Positions 8,826-18,304 of a stretch of DNA of 64,000 nucleotides are shown piece by piece (position 1 is the first letter of the stretch; every line of letters begins with the position of its first letter). Source of the DNA: an uncultured Latescibacterota bacterium (GTDB lineage Bacteria > Latescibacterota > UBA2968); assembly GCA_958295785.1 (NCBI GenBank), contig OY282377.1, positions 62,001-126,000 of the forward strand. Reading direction: 5' to 3'. The position numbers were made by a program, and so were the translations under genes. The notes below the pieces were generated by a model. The model was not told the origin of the DNA, did not search any database, and saw only the letters and a list, made by a program, of their open reading frames with translations.

Positions 8826-9773
8826 ATGCAACACCTCAAAACACTGCTCATCTTCGCAAGCGCGCTGTTCATCGGATGCGGCGCGCCGCAGACAGACAAA
8901 TTCCTCAGCGTGGGCACCGCGCCGCCTGGGGGGGCATTTTTTGTGGTGGGGGGCGCGATAGCGCAGGTGGTCAACGATCACGCGACGTGGGAGGTCTCTG
9001 CCGAAGCCACCAAAGGCACGCAGGAAAATATCCGCCGCCTCTCGAGCGGGGAACTGGATTTTGCCTTGGCCAACGCCGCCATCTCCTATTTTGCCGTGCG
9101 CGGAGAAGGCGCGTGGGAACAGAAACAGGGCATCGGCGCGGTCATGACCTTGGCGCCCAATGTGGCCCTGTTCATCGCGCCGCAACGCGCGGGCGTCAAA
9201 ACATTGCGCGACCTCAAAGGCAAGCGCGTGGCGGTGGGGCCATCCGGTGCGGGGTTTGAATACTTCCTCCAACCCATCCTGAACGCGCATGGCGTCACGT
9301 ACGACGACTTTACCCCGCTCTACAACACGCAGGCCGGCAGCGTTGACATGCTCGCGGACGGCGCCGCGGCGGCGGCATTCTTAGGCGGTGCAGTGCCCAC
9401 TGCGTCCATCACCCAAGCCTGCGCGTCTCAAGACATCTATTTCATCCCCTACGACGAACAGGCCAAACAACGCCTCTTTGAAACCTATCCCTTCTTCTTT
9501 GCCGCCACCATCCCGGCCGACACGTACCGCGGGCAAACCCAAGCGTATGCGGGCATGAACGTCGGCTCGATGCACCTCATCACGCGCAAAAGCCTGAGCG
9601 AAGACACGGTGTACAAATTCACCAAAACCCTGTACGAACACCGCGCAGAAGTCGCAAAAAAACACCCGGCTGGCAAAGCCATCAATCCCAAAAACATCAT
9701 TCGAGACACGGGCACGCCCTTTCATCCGGGTGCAATCAAATACTTCAAAGAAATTGGCATCTGGCCGAATTAA
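8826..9773 (+). CDS. TAXI-family TRAP transporter solute-binding lipoprotein
   Basis: The 315-aa extracytoplasmic binding protein belongs to the TAXI (TRAP-associated extracytoplasmic immunogenic) family. The start MQHLKTLL is chosen because a GGAAAGGGA SD sits just upstream and the next residues give a lipoprotein signal ending ALFIGC. The mature part begins with FLSVGTAPPGGAFFVVGG, the family's N-terminal ligand-site motif, followed by ATKGTQENIRRLSSGELDFALAN, also family-typical. It would capture a small carboxylate or related solute for the fused permease encoded 18 bp downstream; the exact ligand is unknown. Confidence 0.88.
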   Translation: MQHLKTLLIFASALFIGCGAPQTDKFLSVGTAPPGGAFFVVGGAIAQVVNDHATWEVSAEATKGTQENIRRLSSGELDFALANAAISYFAVRGEGAWEQKQGIGAVMTLAPNVALFIAPQRAGVKTLRDLKGKRVAVGPSGAGFEYFLQPILNAHGVTYDDFTPLYNTQAGSVDMLADGAAAAAFLGGAVPTASITQACASQDIYFIPYDEQAKQRLFETYPFFFAATIPADTYRGQTQAYAGMNVGSMHLITRKSLSEDTVYKFTKTLYEHRAEVAKKHPAGKAINPKNIIRDTGTPFHPGAIKYFKEIGIWPN

Positions 9774-9791
9774 GGAAATGAACACATCGCC

Positions 9792-11669
9792 ATGCCCCTC
9801 CTCTTTCGCAGCCTCGCCATCCTGCTCGGTCTTTTCATTTTATTTGAAGTCAACCATCCCCAACTCGCGCCCCAAGCGCAACTCGCGGTCTTCGCGCTGC
9901 TCGGCTTGAGCCTCGTCTTTCTCAAATATCCGATCCATCCCCCAAAATCCCTTCCCCTCCTCGATCTCTTTTTCGTGCTCGCGGTCGTCTTCTGCTTTGG
10001 GTACGTCTTTATCCAAACCGATGCCCGGTTTCAATCTTTCTGGCTCAACGACCAATCCCTCGGCAATCGCGCGGGCCTCGAACACGGGCTCGATCACATC
10101 GTCGGCCTCGTCGGCCTCGCGCTCGTCCTCGAAGCCACGCGGCGCGCCATTGGCCTCACCCTGCCCCTGCTCGCACTCGCCTTCCTGCTCTACGCCGCTT
10201 TTGGCTATCTCCTGCCCGACTGGCTCTTTCCCCACCGCGGATACAACTGGACGCGCATTGTCTCGCAGACCTACTTGCACGCGCAGGGCGTTTTTGGCAT
10301 TGCCCTCAAGGTCATGTTCACCTACGTCTTTCTCTTCGTGCTCTTTGGCGCTGTGCTCGAACAAACCGGCGCCACGGGATACATTTTAAACGCGGCGCGG
10401 CGCGTGTTTCGCAACAGCACGGGCGGGCCTGCCAAAGTCGCTGTTATCTCGTCGGGCATGATGGGGTCCCTCTCTGGCAGCGCGGTCGCCAACACCGCCA
10501 CCACCGGCACATTTACCATCCCGCTGATGCGCGCCATTGGATTTCGCCGCGCCGTTGCCGGCGGCATCGAAGCCGCAGCGAGTTCTGGCGGCGCACTCGT
10601 TCCCCCGATCATGGGCGCGGGCGCGTACATGATGCTCGAAATCGTCACGCCCGCTGTCACCTATTTGGAAATCATCACAGCCGCCCTGGTGCCGGCCATC
10701 CTCTATTACGCGGCTCTGTTGCTCATCGTCCACTTTCACGCCAAACGCATTGGGGTCTCGGCAACCGAACAAACCCTCGCCAAACGCCCACCCAAAATGC
10801 GCGGCATCGTTTTCCTCGTCGCTTTCAGCACCCTCATCGCGTTCCTCATTTTGGGATACACGCCCTTTCGCGCCGTCAGCATCGCCCTGATCTTTGTCCT
10901 CATTGTCAGCGCGTTTCGCTCCACAACGCGCGTTGGTCCTCGCGCATTGATCCGCGCGTTAGAAGGCGCGGCGCACGCAGGCGTCTCACTCATTGCAGCG
11001 GCGTCCTGCGTGGGCATCATCATCGGCGTTGTCACGCTCACGGGCGTCGGCGCGAAACTGCCGAGCACCTTGTTGCCCTTGGCGCAAAACAACATCCTCC
11101 TCGCCCTCATCCTCCTCATGATTTCCACCATCATTCTGGGCATGGGCCTGCCTTCGGCGGTCTGTTATCTGCTGATGGCAACCCTGGTTGGCCCCGCCTT
11201 AAGCGACCTCGGCATCGCGCCCTTGGCCGCGCATTTCTTCATCTTTTACTTCGGGATGATGTCGATGGTCACGCCCCCTGTCGCACTCGCTGCATACACG
11301 GCTGCCGCCATTGCAAACGCGGGCATTATGCAAACCGGGGTCACGGCCTTCCGCTTTGCCCTGGTGGGCTTTGCCCTGCCCTACGCCTTTGTGCTCCACC
11401 CCGAACTCTTGTTGCTCTCTGCTGATCTCTCCGCCGTGATTGCCAATATCCTCATCGTCCTGATCGGCATCTTTCCCCTATCGGCAGCCGCAGCCGGGCA
11501 TGCGTTCGCGCCATTGCCCACCCATCAGCGCGTCCTCTTGCTCGCAGCGGCCTTGCTCCTCTTCCTCGTCCCATCCGGAAACGCCCGTCTCTATTTGCAA
11601 GGCGCCGCGCTTCTCGCGGTTGGTGTCATCGCCGTTTCAAATTGGCGGTCTGCCCGTTCTCACGCCTGA
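9792..11669 (+). CDS. TRAP transporter permease, fused small and large subunits (TAXI type)
   Basis: The 625-aa polytopic membrane protein combines a DctQ-like N-terminal four-helix part (about 1-170) with a DctM-like domain. The latter carries the MMGSLSGSAVANTATTGTF motif, a GAGAYMM segment and a second LGMGLPSAVCYLL re-entrant-type motif. Such fusions pair with TAXI binding proteins, and the binding-protein gene is immediately upstream. It would import a solute using the Na+ gradient. Its last 10 bp overlap the 3' end of the convergent lyase gene at 11660. Confidence 0.9.
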   Translation: MPLLFRSLAILLGLFILFEVNHPQLAPQAQLAVFALLGLSLVFLKYPIHPPKSLPLLDLFFVLAVVFCFGYVFIQTDARFQSFWLNDQSLGNRAGLEHGLDHIVGLVGLALVLEATRRAIGLTLPLLALAFLLYAAFGYLLPDWLFPHRGYNWTRIVSQTYLHAQGVFGIALKVMFTYVFLFVLFGAVLEQTGATGYILNAARRVFRNSTGGPAKVAVISSGMMGSLSGSAVANTATTGTFTIPLMRAIGFRRAVAGGIEAAASSGGALVPPIMGAGAYMMLEIVTPAVTYLEIITAALVPAILYYAALLLIVHFHAKRIGVSATEQTLAKRPPKMRGIVFLVAFSTLIAFLILGYTPFRAVSIALIFVLIVSAFRSTTRVGPRALIRALEGAAHAGVSLIAAASCVGIIIGVVTLTGVGAKLPSTLLPLAQNNILLALILLMISTIILGMGLPSAVCYLLMATLVGPALSDLGIAPLAAHFFIFYFGMMSMVTPPVALAAYTAAAIANAGIMQTGVTAFRFALVGFALPYAFVLHPELLLLSADLSAVIANILIVLIGIFPLSAAAAGHAFAPLPTHQRVLLLAAALLLFLVPSGNARLYLQGAALLAVGVIAVSNWRSARSHA

Positions 11670-13933
11670 ACGGTCAGCGCGTCTGATCCAGCCGACAGCG
11701 CGAGCACCGTACTTTCATCCGCAGATAGATGGATCTCCGCAGTCACATCCCCCACCGAAAGCGCGATGCGCCCGTCTGATACCGCCAGCGAAAAATCTGG
11801 CGCGTGCTCATTTGGCCCCTGCACAGAACACACCGCGGCAATGCGACATTGCGCGACCCTTTCGGTCTCGGCGGTAAAATGCCATCGCTTTTGCGGCAGT
11901 TCCCGCTCGAGCATGGGATACCCCTTGTCCGGCGGCACGGGCCAGGCATTTGTCTGGCTCAGGCGCAGACTCGTGGCGGCAAAAAGCCGCGCCTTCAACG
12001 CGGCCCCTTTGCGTTTGGATGTGACCGTTGCCGCATCCAAATCGAGATCAAATTTTTCAAACGCATGCAACAACCACTGAAAGGTCGCTGCCTGTGGGGC
12101 TTCCAATTCATCTACGAGAACGAAAATCGACGGGCGGATCATCGCAATATGTCGCCTGTACCGCTTCAACCGATCCCCATAAGCGTTCTCGGCTTCGCCA
12201 CATACGTACCCAAACGGCTCTGCGGTCTCAAAGCCGATAATCTCGCCCCCGCGGTTGCCGTCGCGGTTGATCGCGCCCTCGCCATCGACCAAAACGCAGT
12301 TGTGCGATATCGACTGCTGGCAGTACTCGTTGTGAAAAGGCGTGCCGTGATGGGGAAAGCGCAAGCCGCCGGCGCAAATCAACGCCCGTCCGCCTTTCAT
12401 TACCGCAAAATCATTCTGGCTGGCATGCCCGTGGCTCACGCCGCCAAAGGGCGACGAGCGCAACAGCACCATCAAATCCTCGGATGGATGATCGATATCG
12501 CTGTGCAACGCGCCCCAACCCACCCCGCGAAATGCGCGATCTTGCGGCGCGGAATCCCCTGCTGGCGGAAGGGCCGCGTCTTCGAGCAAAATGCCGGGAA
12601 ACGGATCGATCTCCGCCGCGTGTCCATCCTGTTCGCGCACCTGATCGGCCCAGGCGCGCAACCGCGCATTTTGCAACCGGAGCCCGTGAAACTGGAGAAA
12701 GGTTCTCGCCTGTGAGGGCCGCACCGGCGCGTCTTCGGTATCGCCAAAGGGCATAATTTCGCCCACGGGTGAAACCGCGTAATAAAAAAACCACGGCATG
12801 GTTTGATAATAGGGTTTGAGCCAAATATCGTATCCAGTCGCCAACTTCCATGCGTGAAACGGCATCGCATCCCGCGAATTGTACGACATCCCGTAGGGCA
12901 CGCCCTGCGCCCAGCCTCCTTCATAGCCGGCCCAATGGGGAAAATTTGTCGCAATAATTTTGAGGGCATAAGCCGCCCATGAAACCGCGCGCGGGTCTTC
13001 CGCGCACGCAATCGCGTGTTCGAGCAAAAACCCCGGCAACCGCCCATCGTGGCTGCCTTCCGGCAAAAACGCATAATCGCTTTTTTCCAGCCTGCGAATC
13101 ATCTGATCCGCCCGCGCGCCGAGCATCTCCGCGACGAGATGGCGTTCATCTTCGGTCAACAGATCGAAAATCCAATCGTACACCTCGGCACCCGCCCTGA
13201 GCAAGCCCAGGCCCACCTCATCGCCATAAGGCGCGAGAATCGAGGAAATGCCCTCCACATCCCACTGTGCGGCATCCACCAGCAACCGGCGCGCGGCCTC
13301 GCCATAGCGCGCCTCGCCACTGAGCAAATAACACAGCGCGAGGCTTCGCATGGCCCCATCGTGAAATTTTCGCATGGTTGAAAAACACGCATGATAGGCC
13401 AGCCTGCGCTCGGCCGGATCTTCGATCTGATCGTAAGTCGGCTCGGGCGGTGGCTCGAGCGCGCGTGCGCGATCCGCTTCCCGGCGCAACACCGCGTAAG
13501 CCTCAGATCGGGTCGAGGTCAACGAGCGTCGCACATCTTTGATATGAGACGCCAAAAAAAACAGCCGTGGGCGTTCCAACGGCACATTTGCCAACAAGAG
13601 CGCGGGATCTGGACAAGGTTGCTCTATGGCCCCCTCGGCAATCTCAAAAAACCGGTCGGATGACCGCGCTCGAACCGCGCCATTGACAACCGCTTGCACA
13701 TGCCAGTCGTAAGTCCCAGACGCGAAAACCCGGTCTGGATGGTAGATCGGGTCCGCGAGCAATGGGGATTCGCAATGCGATTTTCCCTCGTGCCTGACAA
13801 CCACGCGATACTGACACGCGCCCCGATCACCGGCTCGCCACCAGCTAAAGCCCGGCGGCGACAGCGCGAGCACCTCGCCGTCGTGCGGGCGAATATAATT
13901 CGCCCCGCGCGGACGAACGGATGGAAATTGCAT
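11660..13933 (-). CDS. DUF4962/heparinase II/III-family polysaccharide lyase
   Basis: The 757-aa product starts at MQFPSVRPRG, where GGAG lies 6 bases upstream (the longer in-frame start lacks this). Residues about 1-95 match the Ig-like DUF4962 module (GFSWW, YRVVV, TYDWHVQAV). An alpha/alpha toroid (about 110-420) follows, and then a heparinase II/III beta-sandwich with SHGHASQNDFAVMKGG and HNCVLVDGEG, whose histidines suit the Zn/catalytic positions of PL families. No signal peptide is evident, so action may be cytoplasmic on imported oligosaccharides. It probably depolymerises an uronate-containing glycan. An enolase-superfamily gene lies upstream on the same strand. Confidence 0.82.
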   Translation of the reverse strand: MQFPSVRPRGANYIRPHDGEVLALSPPGFSWWRAGDRGACQYRVVVRHEGKSHCESPLLADPIYHPDRVFASGTYDWHVQAVVNGAVRARSSDRFFEIAEGAIEQPCPDPALLLANVPLERPRLFFLASHIKDVRRSLTSTRSEAYAVLRREADRARALEPPPEPTYDQIEDPAERRLAYHACFSTMRKFHDGAMRSLALCYLLSGEARYGEAARRLLVDAAQWDVEGISSILAPYGDEVGLGLLRAGAEVYDWIFDLLTEDERHLVAEMLGARADQMIRRLEKSDYAFLPEGSHDGRLPGFLLEHAIACAEDPRAVSWAAYALKIIATNFPHWAGYEGGWAQGVPYGMSYNSRDAMPFHAWKLATGYDIWLKPYYQTMPWFFYYAVSPVGEIMPFGDTEDAPVRPSQARTFLQFHGLRLQNARLRAWADQVREQDGHAAEIDPFPGILLEDAALPPAGDSAPQDRAFRGVGWGALHSDIDHPSEDLMVLLRSSPFGGVSHGHASQNDFAVMKGGRALICAGGLRFPHHGTPFHNEYCQQSISHNCVLVDGEGAINRDGNRGGEIIGFETAEPFGYVCGEAENAYGDRLKRYRRHIAMIRPSIFVLVDELEAPQAATFQWLLHAFEKFDLDLDAATVTSKRKGAALKARLFAATSLRLSQTNAWPVPPDKGYPMLERELPQKRWHFTAETERVAQCRIAAVCSVQGPNEHAPDFSLAVSDGRIALSVGDVTAEIHLSADESTVLALSAGSDALTVQA

Positions 13934-14065
13934 TTTGTTCTCCTTTGAAAAATACACAAAAAAATAAATGGCCGGTGGTCAGCCCCCGCCCAACAACCCC
14001 AAAACCCGATGCCCTTCAAGGAACTGCTGATGCAGTTTTACCCCGTCCCTCTGCTCCGTTGATTC

Positions 14066-14092
14066 GGACAGGCACGGGGGCCTGTCCCTACG
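14066..14092 (-). repeat. REP-like palindrome, GTAGGGACAGG class
   Basis: This is one member of the dispersed REP-like family: reading the minus strand, CGTAGGGACAGGC is followed by CCCCGTGCCTGTCC. It sits in the 194-bp gap between the lyase and enolase-superfamily genes, next to the 16-bp palindrome AACTGCTGATGCAGTT at 14022-14037. Confidence 0.7.
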
Positions 14093-14127
14093 ATTTTTTT
14101 TGTTGATGAACTGGTCTGGGAATTTGC

Positions 14128-15288
14128 CTACGACCACAACGCGCTGCCCTCGGGCAAATGTCTCAAAATCTCTGTCTCGTCCAATTCAATGCCCAATCCC
14201 GGCGCGTCGGGCACGGCGATGTACCCGTCCTGAATGGGATTTTTGAGGTTCAGCATGGACGACCACAGCGGGATATTGGCCGAGTGGTATTCCAACGCCA
14301 GAAAATTGGGAATGGTCGAGCAAATATGCACCGCAGCCATGCCTGCGACCGCGCTCGCCATATAGTGCGGCGCTATCGACATGTGATACATCTCGGCCAA
14401 CTCGGCGATGCGCCGCGTTTCAATGGCCCCGCCACTGCGCGGAATATCCGGTTCGAGCAAATCGCACGCGCCCTTTTCCATCAGTTCCCGAAACAACTTC
14501 GCGCCGTGAAAAATCTCGCCCGTGCAAATCGGCGTCTCTGTCTGCATACAAATTTTTGCCAGCGCATCCACATTGCCCCACTCCCATCTGATCGGGTCTT
14601 CCAACCACAGCAAGTTTAGATGCTCCACATCTTTGCAAATCCGCAGGCCATCGATCAGGTTAAACGACCCGTGCAGATCAATCGACAAGTCGATATACGG
14701 CCCTATCGCACCGCGCAACGCTTCAATCGTCGTCACAATATGCTCGTGTTGCCGCCGGCTGACGGACCGGTCGTACACATCCATCTTCCACGGATTGGGC
14801 ACATCCAAATCGAACTTCAAAGCCGTGAACCCGGCGGCGACCCGCTCCTTTGCCCGCGCCACATAAGCCCCTGTCTCGTATACCGGATCTAATTCCCCAG
14901 ACGCACGCACCTCGGCCCATCGCCGGTCGTAATCTTCCTTGGTCCAATATGTCCCGGCGTGGCAATCGCAATACATCCGCACTTTATCGCGCAATTTCCC
15001 CCCGAGCAAATCGCACATCGGCACGCCCAATGCCTTGCCCTTGATATCCCACAACGCGATCTCCACGCCCGCGCCCATGCCCTGCATTTGCCACAAATGA
15101 TCCCGATGCAATCTGTTCACATTGGTCGGGTCTTCCCCAATCAGCGCGTGCTTCAAGCGGTCAATTGACTGTCCACCTAGGCACTCGCCCAAGCCCTCAA
15201 TCCCTTCATCCGTAATAATTTTCAACAATGCCCAATGCCGACACGCAGCACCAAAAGAGGGTGTTTTTTGTATGTCTGTGATTTTCAC
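14128..15288 (-). CDS. mandelate racemase/muconate lactonizing enzyme family protein
   Basis: The 386-aa enolase-superfamily enzyme starts at GTG 15288, with GGAG upstream. The N-terminal capping domain includes SFGAACRHWALLKI and GLGECLG. The barrel carries FTALKFDLD (catalytic lysine strand), SIDLHGSFN (first metal Asp, with the D-x-H pattern), LLWLEDPI (second ligand Glu), ICTGEIF (third ligand Glu) and IAPHYMAS (acid/base His). These residues indicate an active MR-subgroup acid-sugar dehydratase or racemase. With the adjacent lyase, it may process a sugar acid released from polysaccharide; the specific sugar is not determinable. Confidence 0.87.
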   Translation of the reverse strand: MKITDIQKTPSFGAACRHWALLKIITDEGIEGLGECLGGQSIDRLKHALIGEDPTNVNRLHRDHLWQMQGMGAGVEIALWDIKGKALGVPMCDLLGGKLRDKVRMYCDCHAGTYWTKEDYDRRWAEVRASGELDPVYETGAYVARAKERVAAGFTALKFDLDVPNPWKMDVYDRSVSRRQHEHIVTTIEALRGAIGPYIDLSIDLHGSFNLIDGLRICKDVEHLNLLWLEDPIRWEWGNVDALAKICMQTETPICTGEIFHGAKLFRELMEKGACDLLEPDIPRSGGAIETRRIAELAEMYHMSIAPHYMASAVAGMAAVHICSTIPNFLALEYHSANIPLWSSMLNLKNPIQDGYIAVPDAPGLGIELDETEILRHLPEGSALWS

Positions 15289-15339
15289 GAGAATCTCCTG
15301 TTGGGATGTTGGTAAGGGCCCCTATCCCCCCGGCCCCCG

Positions 15340-15801
15340 TTATACCAATTTGATTTTTATTGGTCCGTATCCTGCCTCCCATCAGGGAGGAATGAGGAAT
15401 GGGGAACAGACGTTCCGTAGCACTCAGGCGTTGCTTGTCTCAAGCGTTTGGTTCTGCCTCCACGTTTGTTGCCTTCGATGCGTTGGCTACGCCTGTGCCT
15501 ACGGCGTGCGGCGACTTCCTTTTTTTCAACAGCAAAAAAAAGGAAGCAAAAAATGCCGCTCTCAGACGCCGAGAGGCTTGCACAGCGCAAATCGCTTTTG
15601 TAGTAGTACGACATGCGTTGGCCTGCGAAGGAAGTTGCAAGATGGATGTGGGTTGCGAGATGGACTTGCGCGCTGTGCGTGATCGCTTTTTGCGATGGTA
15701 TTTTGCCAGGGCTTATTTGACGTACTGCGTAACGGCAAGGAAATCATTTGCGGGTCGCATATCGCATCACATCAGGTCAACAGAAAATCAATTTAGTATT
15801 A
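15340..15801 (+). repeat. MITE-like element, copy A (462 bp, terminal inverted repeats)
   Basis: Imperfect terminal inverted repeats bound the element: TTATACCAATTTGATTTT on the left, and on the right AAAATCAATTTAGTATTA, whose complement reads TAATACTAAATTGATTTT. Inside are a CCTCCC/GGGAGG hairpin, a perfect 12-bp hairpin CTTCCTTTTTTT/AAAAAAAGGAAG (15515-15546), a CTCTC/GAGAG hairpin, and long-range complementary GCACAGCGC and GCGCTGTGC segments. No ORF is shared by all copies. It fills most of the 650-bp gap between the enolase-superfamily gene and frdA. Other copies lie at about 36.0, 41.9 and 49.2 kb in the same orientation. Confidence 0.8.
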
Positions 15802-15938
15802 TTCGCTCCGCTCATTGTAGGCTACGCCTGTGCCTTCGAGGAAAGATGCCATTGAACAATTGGCGCACATTGACTCAGGGTGATTTGAATAACCTGAATT
15901 TGGACAGATGAATACGCTTTTTCTTCTGCACCATAGTT

Positions 15939-16166
15939 TTAAGACAACTTCTCAATCAAGTCAAGGGCTTGGGCTTCCAGGTATTTGATCCGGCGTTTGA
16001 GGTGTCGAATATGCCCCTGAATATCGCGTGCGATGAGGTGTGTGTTGCGGATGGGGTAGCCCTGTGCGTGGGATCGGTTGCGCTCGCGGATGACCGCTTG
16101 CTTGAGTGGGTCACTCCGGCGTGTCAGGGCTTGCAGTTGCAGGACGCGCTCGCACAGGGGTGCCAA
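15939..16166 (-). pseudogene. remnant of IS110-type transposase (internal fragment)
   Basis: The 75-codon frame contains LQALTRRSDPLKQAVIRERN and then an HIRHLKRRIKYLEAQALDLI segment. These resemble the central coiled-coil part of IS110/IS1111 transposases (…LVRRRDQLVxxxTxEKNRL… followed by …IxxLExQIxxLExxI…). The N-terminal DEDD catalytic domain and the C-terminal Transposase_20 domain are both missing, and no insertion-sequence ends were found. Assignment is by remembered family pattern only. A short cysteine/basic hypothetical protein is the alternative. Confidence 0.45.
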
Positions 16167-16198
16167 GCCACAAAGGGCATGCGCTGGGCATAATCACC

Positions 16199-16229
16199 GT
16201 AGGGGCGGTGTCTCCGTGCTCGCCCAAAA
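16199..16229 (+). repeat. REP-like palindrome upstream of frdA
   Basis: GTAGGGGCGGTGTCTCCGTG followed by CTCGCCC is a slightly degenerate member of the dispersed REP-like family. It is located about 100 bp upstream of the frdA start. Confidence 0.65.
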
Positions 16230-16331
16230 GCGCGAGGAGAACGGATCATGTGCCAATTTTCCAATTGACGACATGAACGGGAAAAGGTATAATAAGCCGC
16301 GTTCTTTTCAAACCACAGTGAAGAGGTATTT

Positions 16332-18041
16332 ATGAACATCCCCAAACACGACGTGCTCTTAGTAGGTGGCGGAGGGGCCGGGTTGCGCGCTGCTATCGCC
16401 GCATCGGAAGCCTATCGCGGGGCTGATATTGGCGTGGTCTCTAAAGTCTATCCCATGCGGAGTCACACCGTCTCTGCCGAAGGGGGCACGGCAGCGGTTA
16501 TGCGCGAAGACGACAACTTGGACTTGCATGCCTACGATACCATCAAAGGCAGCGACTTTTTAGGCGATCAAGATGTGGTCGAAGCCTTTGTCAAAGAAGC
16601 CGTTGACGAGGTCATCCAATTGGAGCACTGGGGGTGTCCCTGGAGCCGCGATGAAGACGGTCGCGTGAGCGTGCGCGCATTTGGTGGCATGAGTGTCAAA
16701 CGCACGCTCTATGCCGCCGACAAAACCGGCTTCCACATGTTGCACGCGCTCTTTCAAACGTCTCTTAAATACGACGCCATCACCCGATACGACGAATGGT
16801 TTGTCACCTCGTTGCTCGTCGACGATGGCCGGGTGTGCGGCGTCACGGCCCTCGACATCCGCTCGGGCGGCATTTGCGCCATCGCCGCCAAATCCGTCAT
16901 TATCTGCACGGGTGGCGCGGGCAAAATTTTTCCATTTACCACCAATGCCTCCATCAAAAACGGCGATGGCATGGCCCTTGCCTACCGCATTGGCTGTCCA
17001 CTGAAAGACCTCGAGTTTGTGCAATACCATCCCACGGGTTTGCCCGGCACTGGCATCCTCATGACCGAAGCCTCGCGGGGCGAAGGCGGGCATCTCGTCA
17101 ACAGCAAAGGCGAACGCTACCTCAGTGAATACGTGCCCGGCAAAATGGAACTGGGGCCGCGCGACATCCTGTCTCGTTCCTTCATTCACGAACAGCGCGC
17201 GGGCAATGTTTTTGAAGGGCCTGATGGCAGCTACGTCCACCTCGACCTTCGGCACTTGGGCGAAAAAGTCATTGACGAAAAACTGCCCTTTGTCCGCGAA
17301 CTCACCCGCAATTACGTGGGCATTGACCCGGTTTATGAACCCATTCCCGTGCGCCCGGTGGTTCACTACTGCATGGGCGGCGTGCATACCGACATCGCGG
17401 GTGCAACGCCCATCCCGGGTCTTTATGCTGCGGGCGAAGCCGCTTGCGTCAGCCTCAATGGCGCCAATCGCTTGGGGTCTAACTCGCTGACCGAGTGCTT
17501 GGTCTTCGGCGCGCGTGCGGGTCGAGTGGCCGCGCAACACGCTGCCGACACTGATTTTGCGGATTCGGATTTGATGGGCAAAATGGCGCAAGACGAGCAA
17601 AAACGCATTGAAACCCAATTTTTTGGCGACAACAACGGCAAAGAGCGCGTGGCCCATATCCGCGATGATCTCCGCAAAACAATGGAAGAAGGCGCGGGAA
17701 TTTTCCGCACCGAGGACGCGCTCAAGGCCACTTGCGACACCGTTCGCACCCTCAAAGAACGGTATAAAAATGTCGCCATAGACGACCATTCGCGCGTTTT
17801 CAATACCGATCTCGTCAATGCCCTCGAGTTGGGTTACATGCTCGACGTGGCCGAAGGGCTCGCACACGCGGCCCTTTTGCGACGCGAATCCCGAGGCTCG
17901 CACGCACGTTCAGACTGCGAAGCACGAGACGACGAAAACTTCCTCAAACACTCATTGGCCTACCGCACAGATGGCGACCCCCGCATCGAGTACCTGCCCG
18001 TCACCCTCACGCGCTGGCAACCGGAAGAACGGACGTATTGA
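16332..18041 (+). CDS. frdA: fumarate reductase flavoprotein subunit
   Basis: The 569-aa catalytic subunit A of membrane quinol:fumarate reductase (or a reversible succinate dehydrogenase) carries the Rossmann FAD motif [16 protein letters not shown] (9-24), the covalent-FAD histidine in [11 protein letters not shown] (His45), the substrate-site motif [12 protein letters not shown], the [10 protein letters not shown] segment and the NRLGSNSL flavin-binding turn. The whole sequence follows E. coli FrdA closely in length and motif order, and frdB, frdC and frdD homologues follow. The start is supported by GAAGAGG about 7 bases upstream. Unusually, a DUF262 + HEPN pair separates it from frdB by 1.9 kb. 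Confidence 0.95.
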   Translation: MNIPKHDVLLVGGGGAGLRAAIAASEAYRGADIGVVSKVYPMRSHTVSAEGGTAAVMREDDNLDLHAYDTIKGSDFLGDQDVVEAFVKEAVDEVIQLEHWGCPWSRDEDGRVSVRAFGGMSVKRTLYAADKTGFHMLHALFQTSLKYDAITRYDEWFVTSLLVDDGRVCGVTALDIRSGGICAIAAKSVIICTGGAGKIFPFTTNASIKNGDGMALAYRIGCPLKDLEFVQYHPTGLPGTGILMTEASRGEGGHLVNSKGERYLSEYVPGKMELGPRDILSRSFIHEQRAGNVFEGPDGSYVHLDLRHLGEKVIDEKLPFVRELTRNYVGIDPVYEPIPVRPVVHYCMGGVHTDIAGATPIPGLYAAGEAACVSLNGANRLGSNSLTECLVFGARAGRVAAQHAADTDFADSDLMGKMAQDEQKRIETQFFGDNNGKERVAHIRDDLRKTMEEGAGIFRTEDALKATCDTVRTLKERYKNVAIDDHSRVFNTDLVNALELGYMLDVAEGLAHAALLRRESRGSHARSDCEARDDENFLKHSLAYRTDGDPRIEYLPVTLTRWQPEERTY

Positions 18042-18216
18042 GATGCAGGTAAGACGCAAGAGGGCCACTCAACCTCGCCCGAAGGCGAAAAGCAAACGCA
18101 GGATCCACGAAGGGCACAAAAGACACAAAAGACAAGATACGAAAGGATCCACGAAGGGCACAAAGAAACACGCAGAAAGTCAAAAACACAGAGATACAAG
18201 ATGCAAGGACAGAAAC

Positions 18217-18244
18217 GTAGGGGCGGCGTCCCCGTGCCCGCCCG
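18217..18244 (+). repeat. REP-like palindrome plus direct repeat, frdA downstream gap
   Basis: GTAGGGGCGGCGTCCCCGTG followed by CCCGCCCG belongs to the REP-like family and is flanked by GATGCAAGG/GATGCGAG companion motifs. The same 263-bp gap (18042-18304) has the direct repeat AGGATCCACGAAGGGCACAA at about 18100 and 18144. No gene was recognised in the gap. Confidence 0.65.
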
Positions 18245-18304
18245 AAAATACAAGATGCGAGAGTGTAGCCCGTTCAAGGCGAGTGAGATTTAGGAGGTGT
18301 TACA

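Noticed and set aside
14066-14092. REP-like palindromes considered as rho-independent terminators
   Set aside because: They occur in both orientations, between genes of all arrangements, mostly without T-runs.
16560-17903. 447-codon open frame opposite frdA
   Set aside because: Antisense shadow caused by codon bias of frdA, whose motifs are unmistakable.
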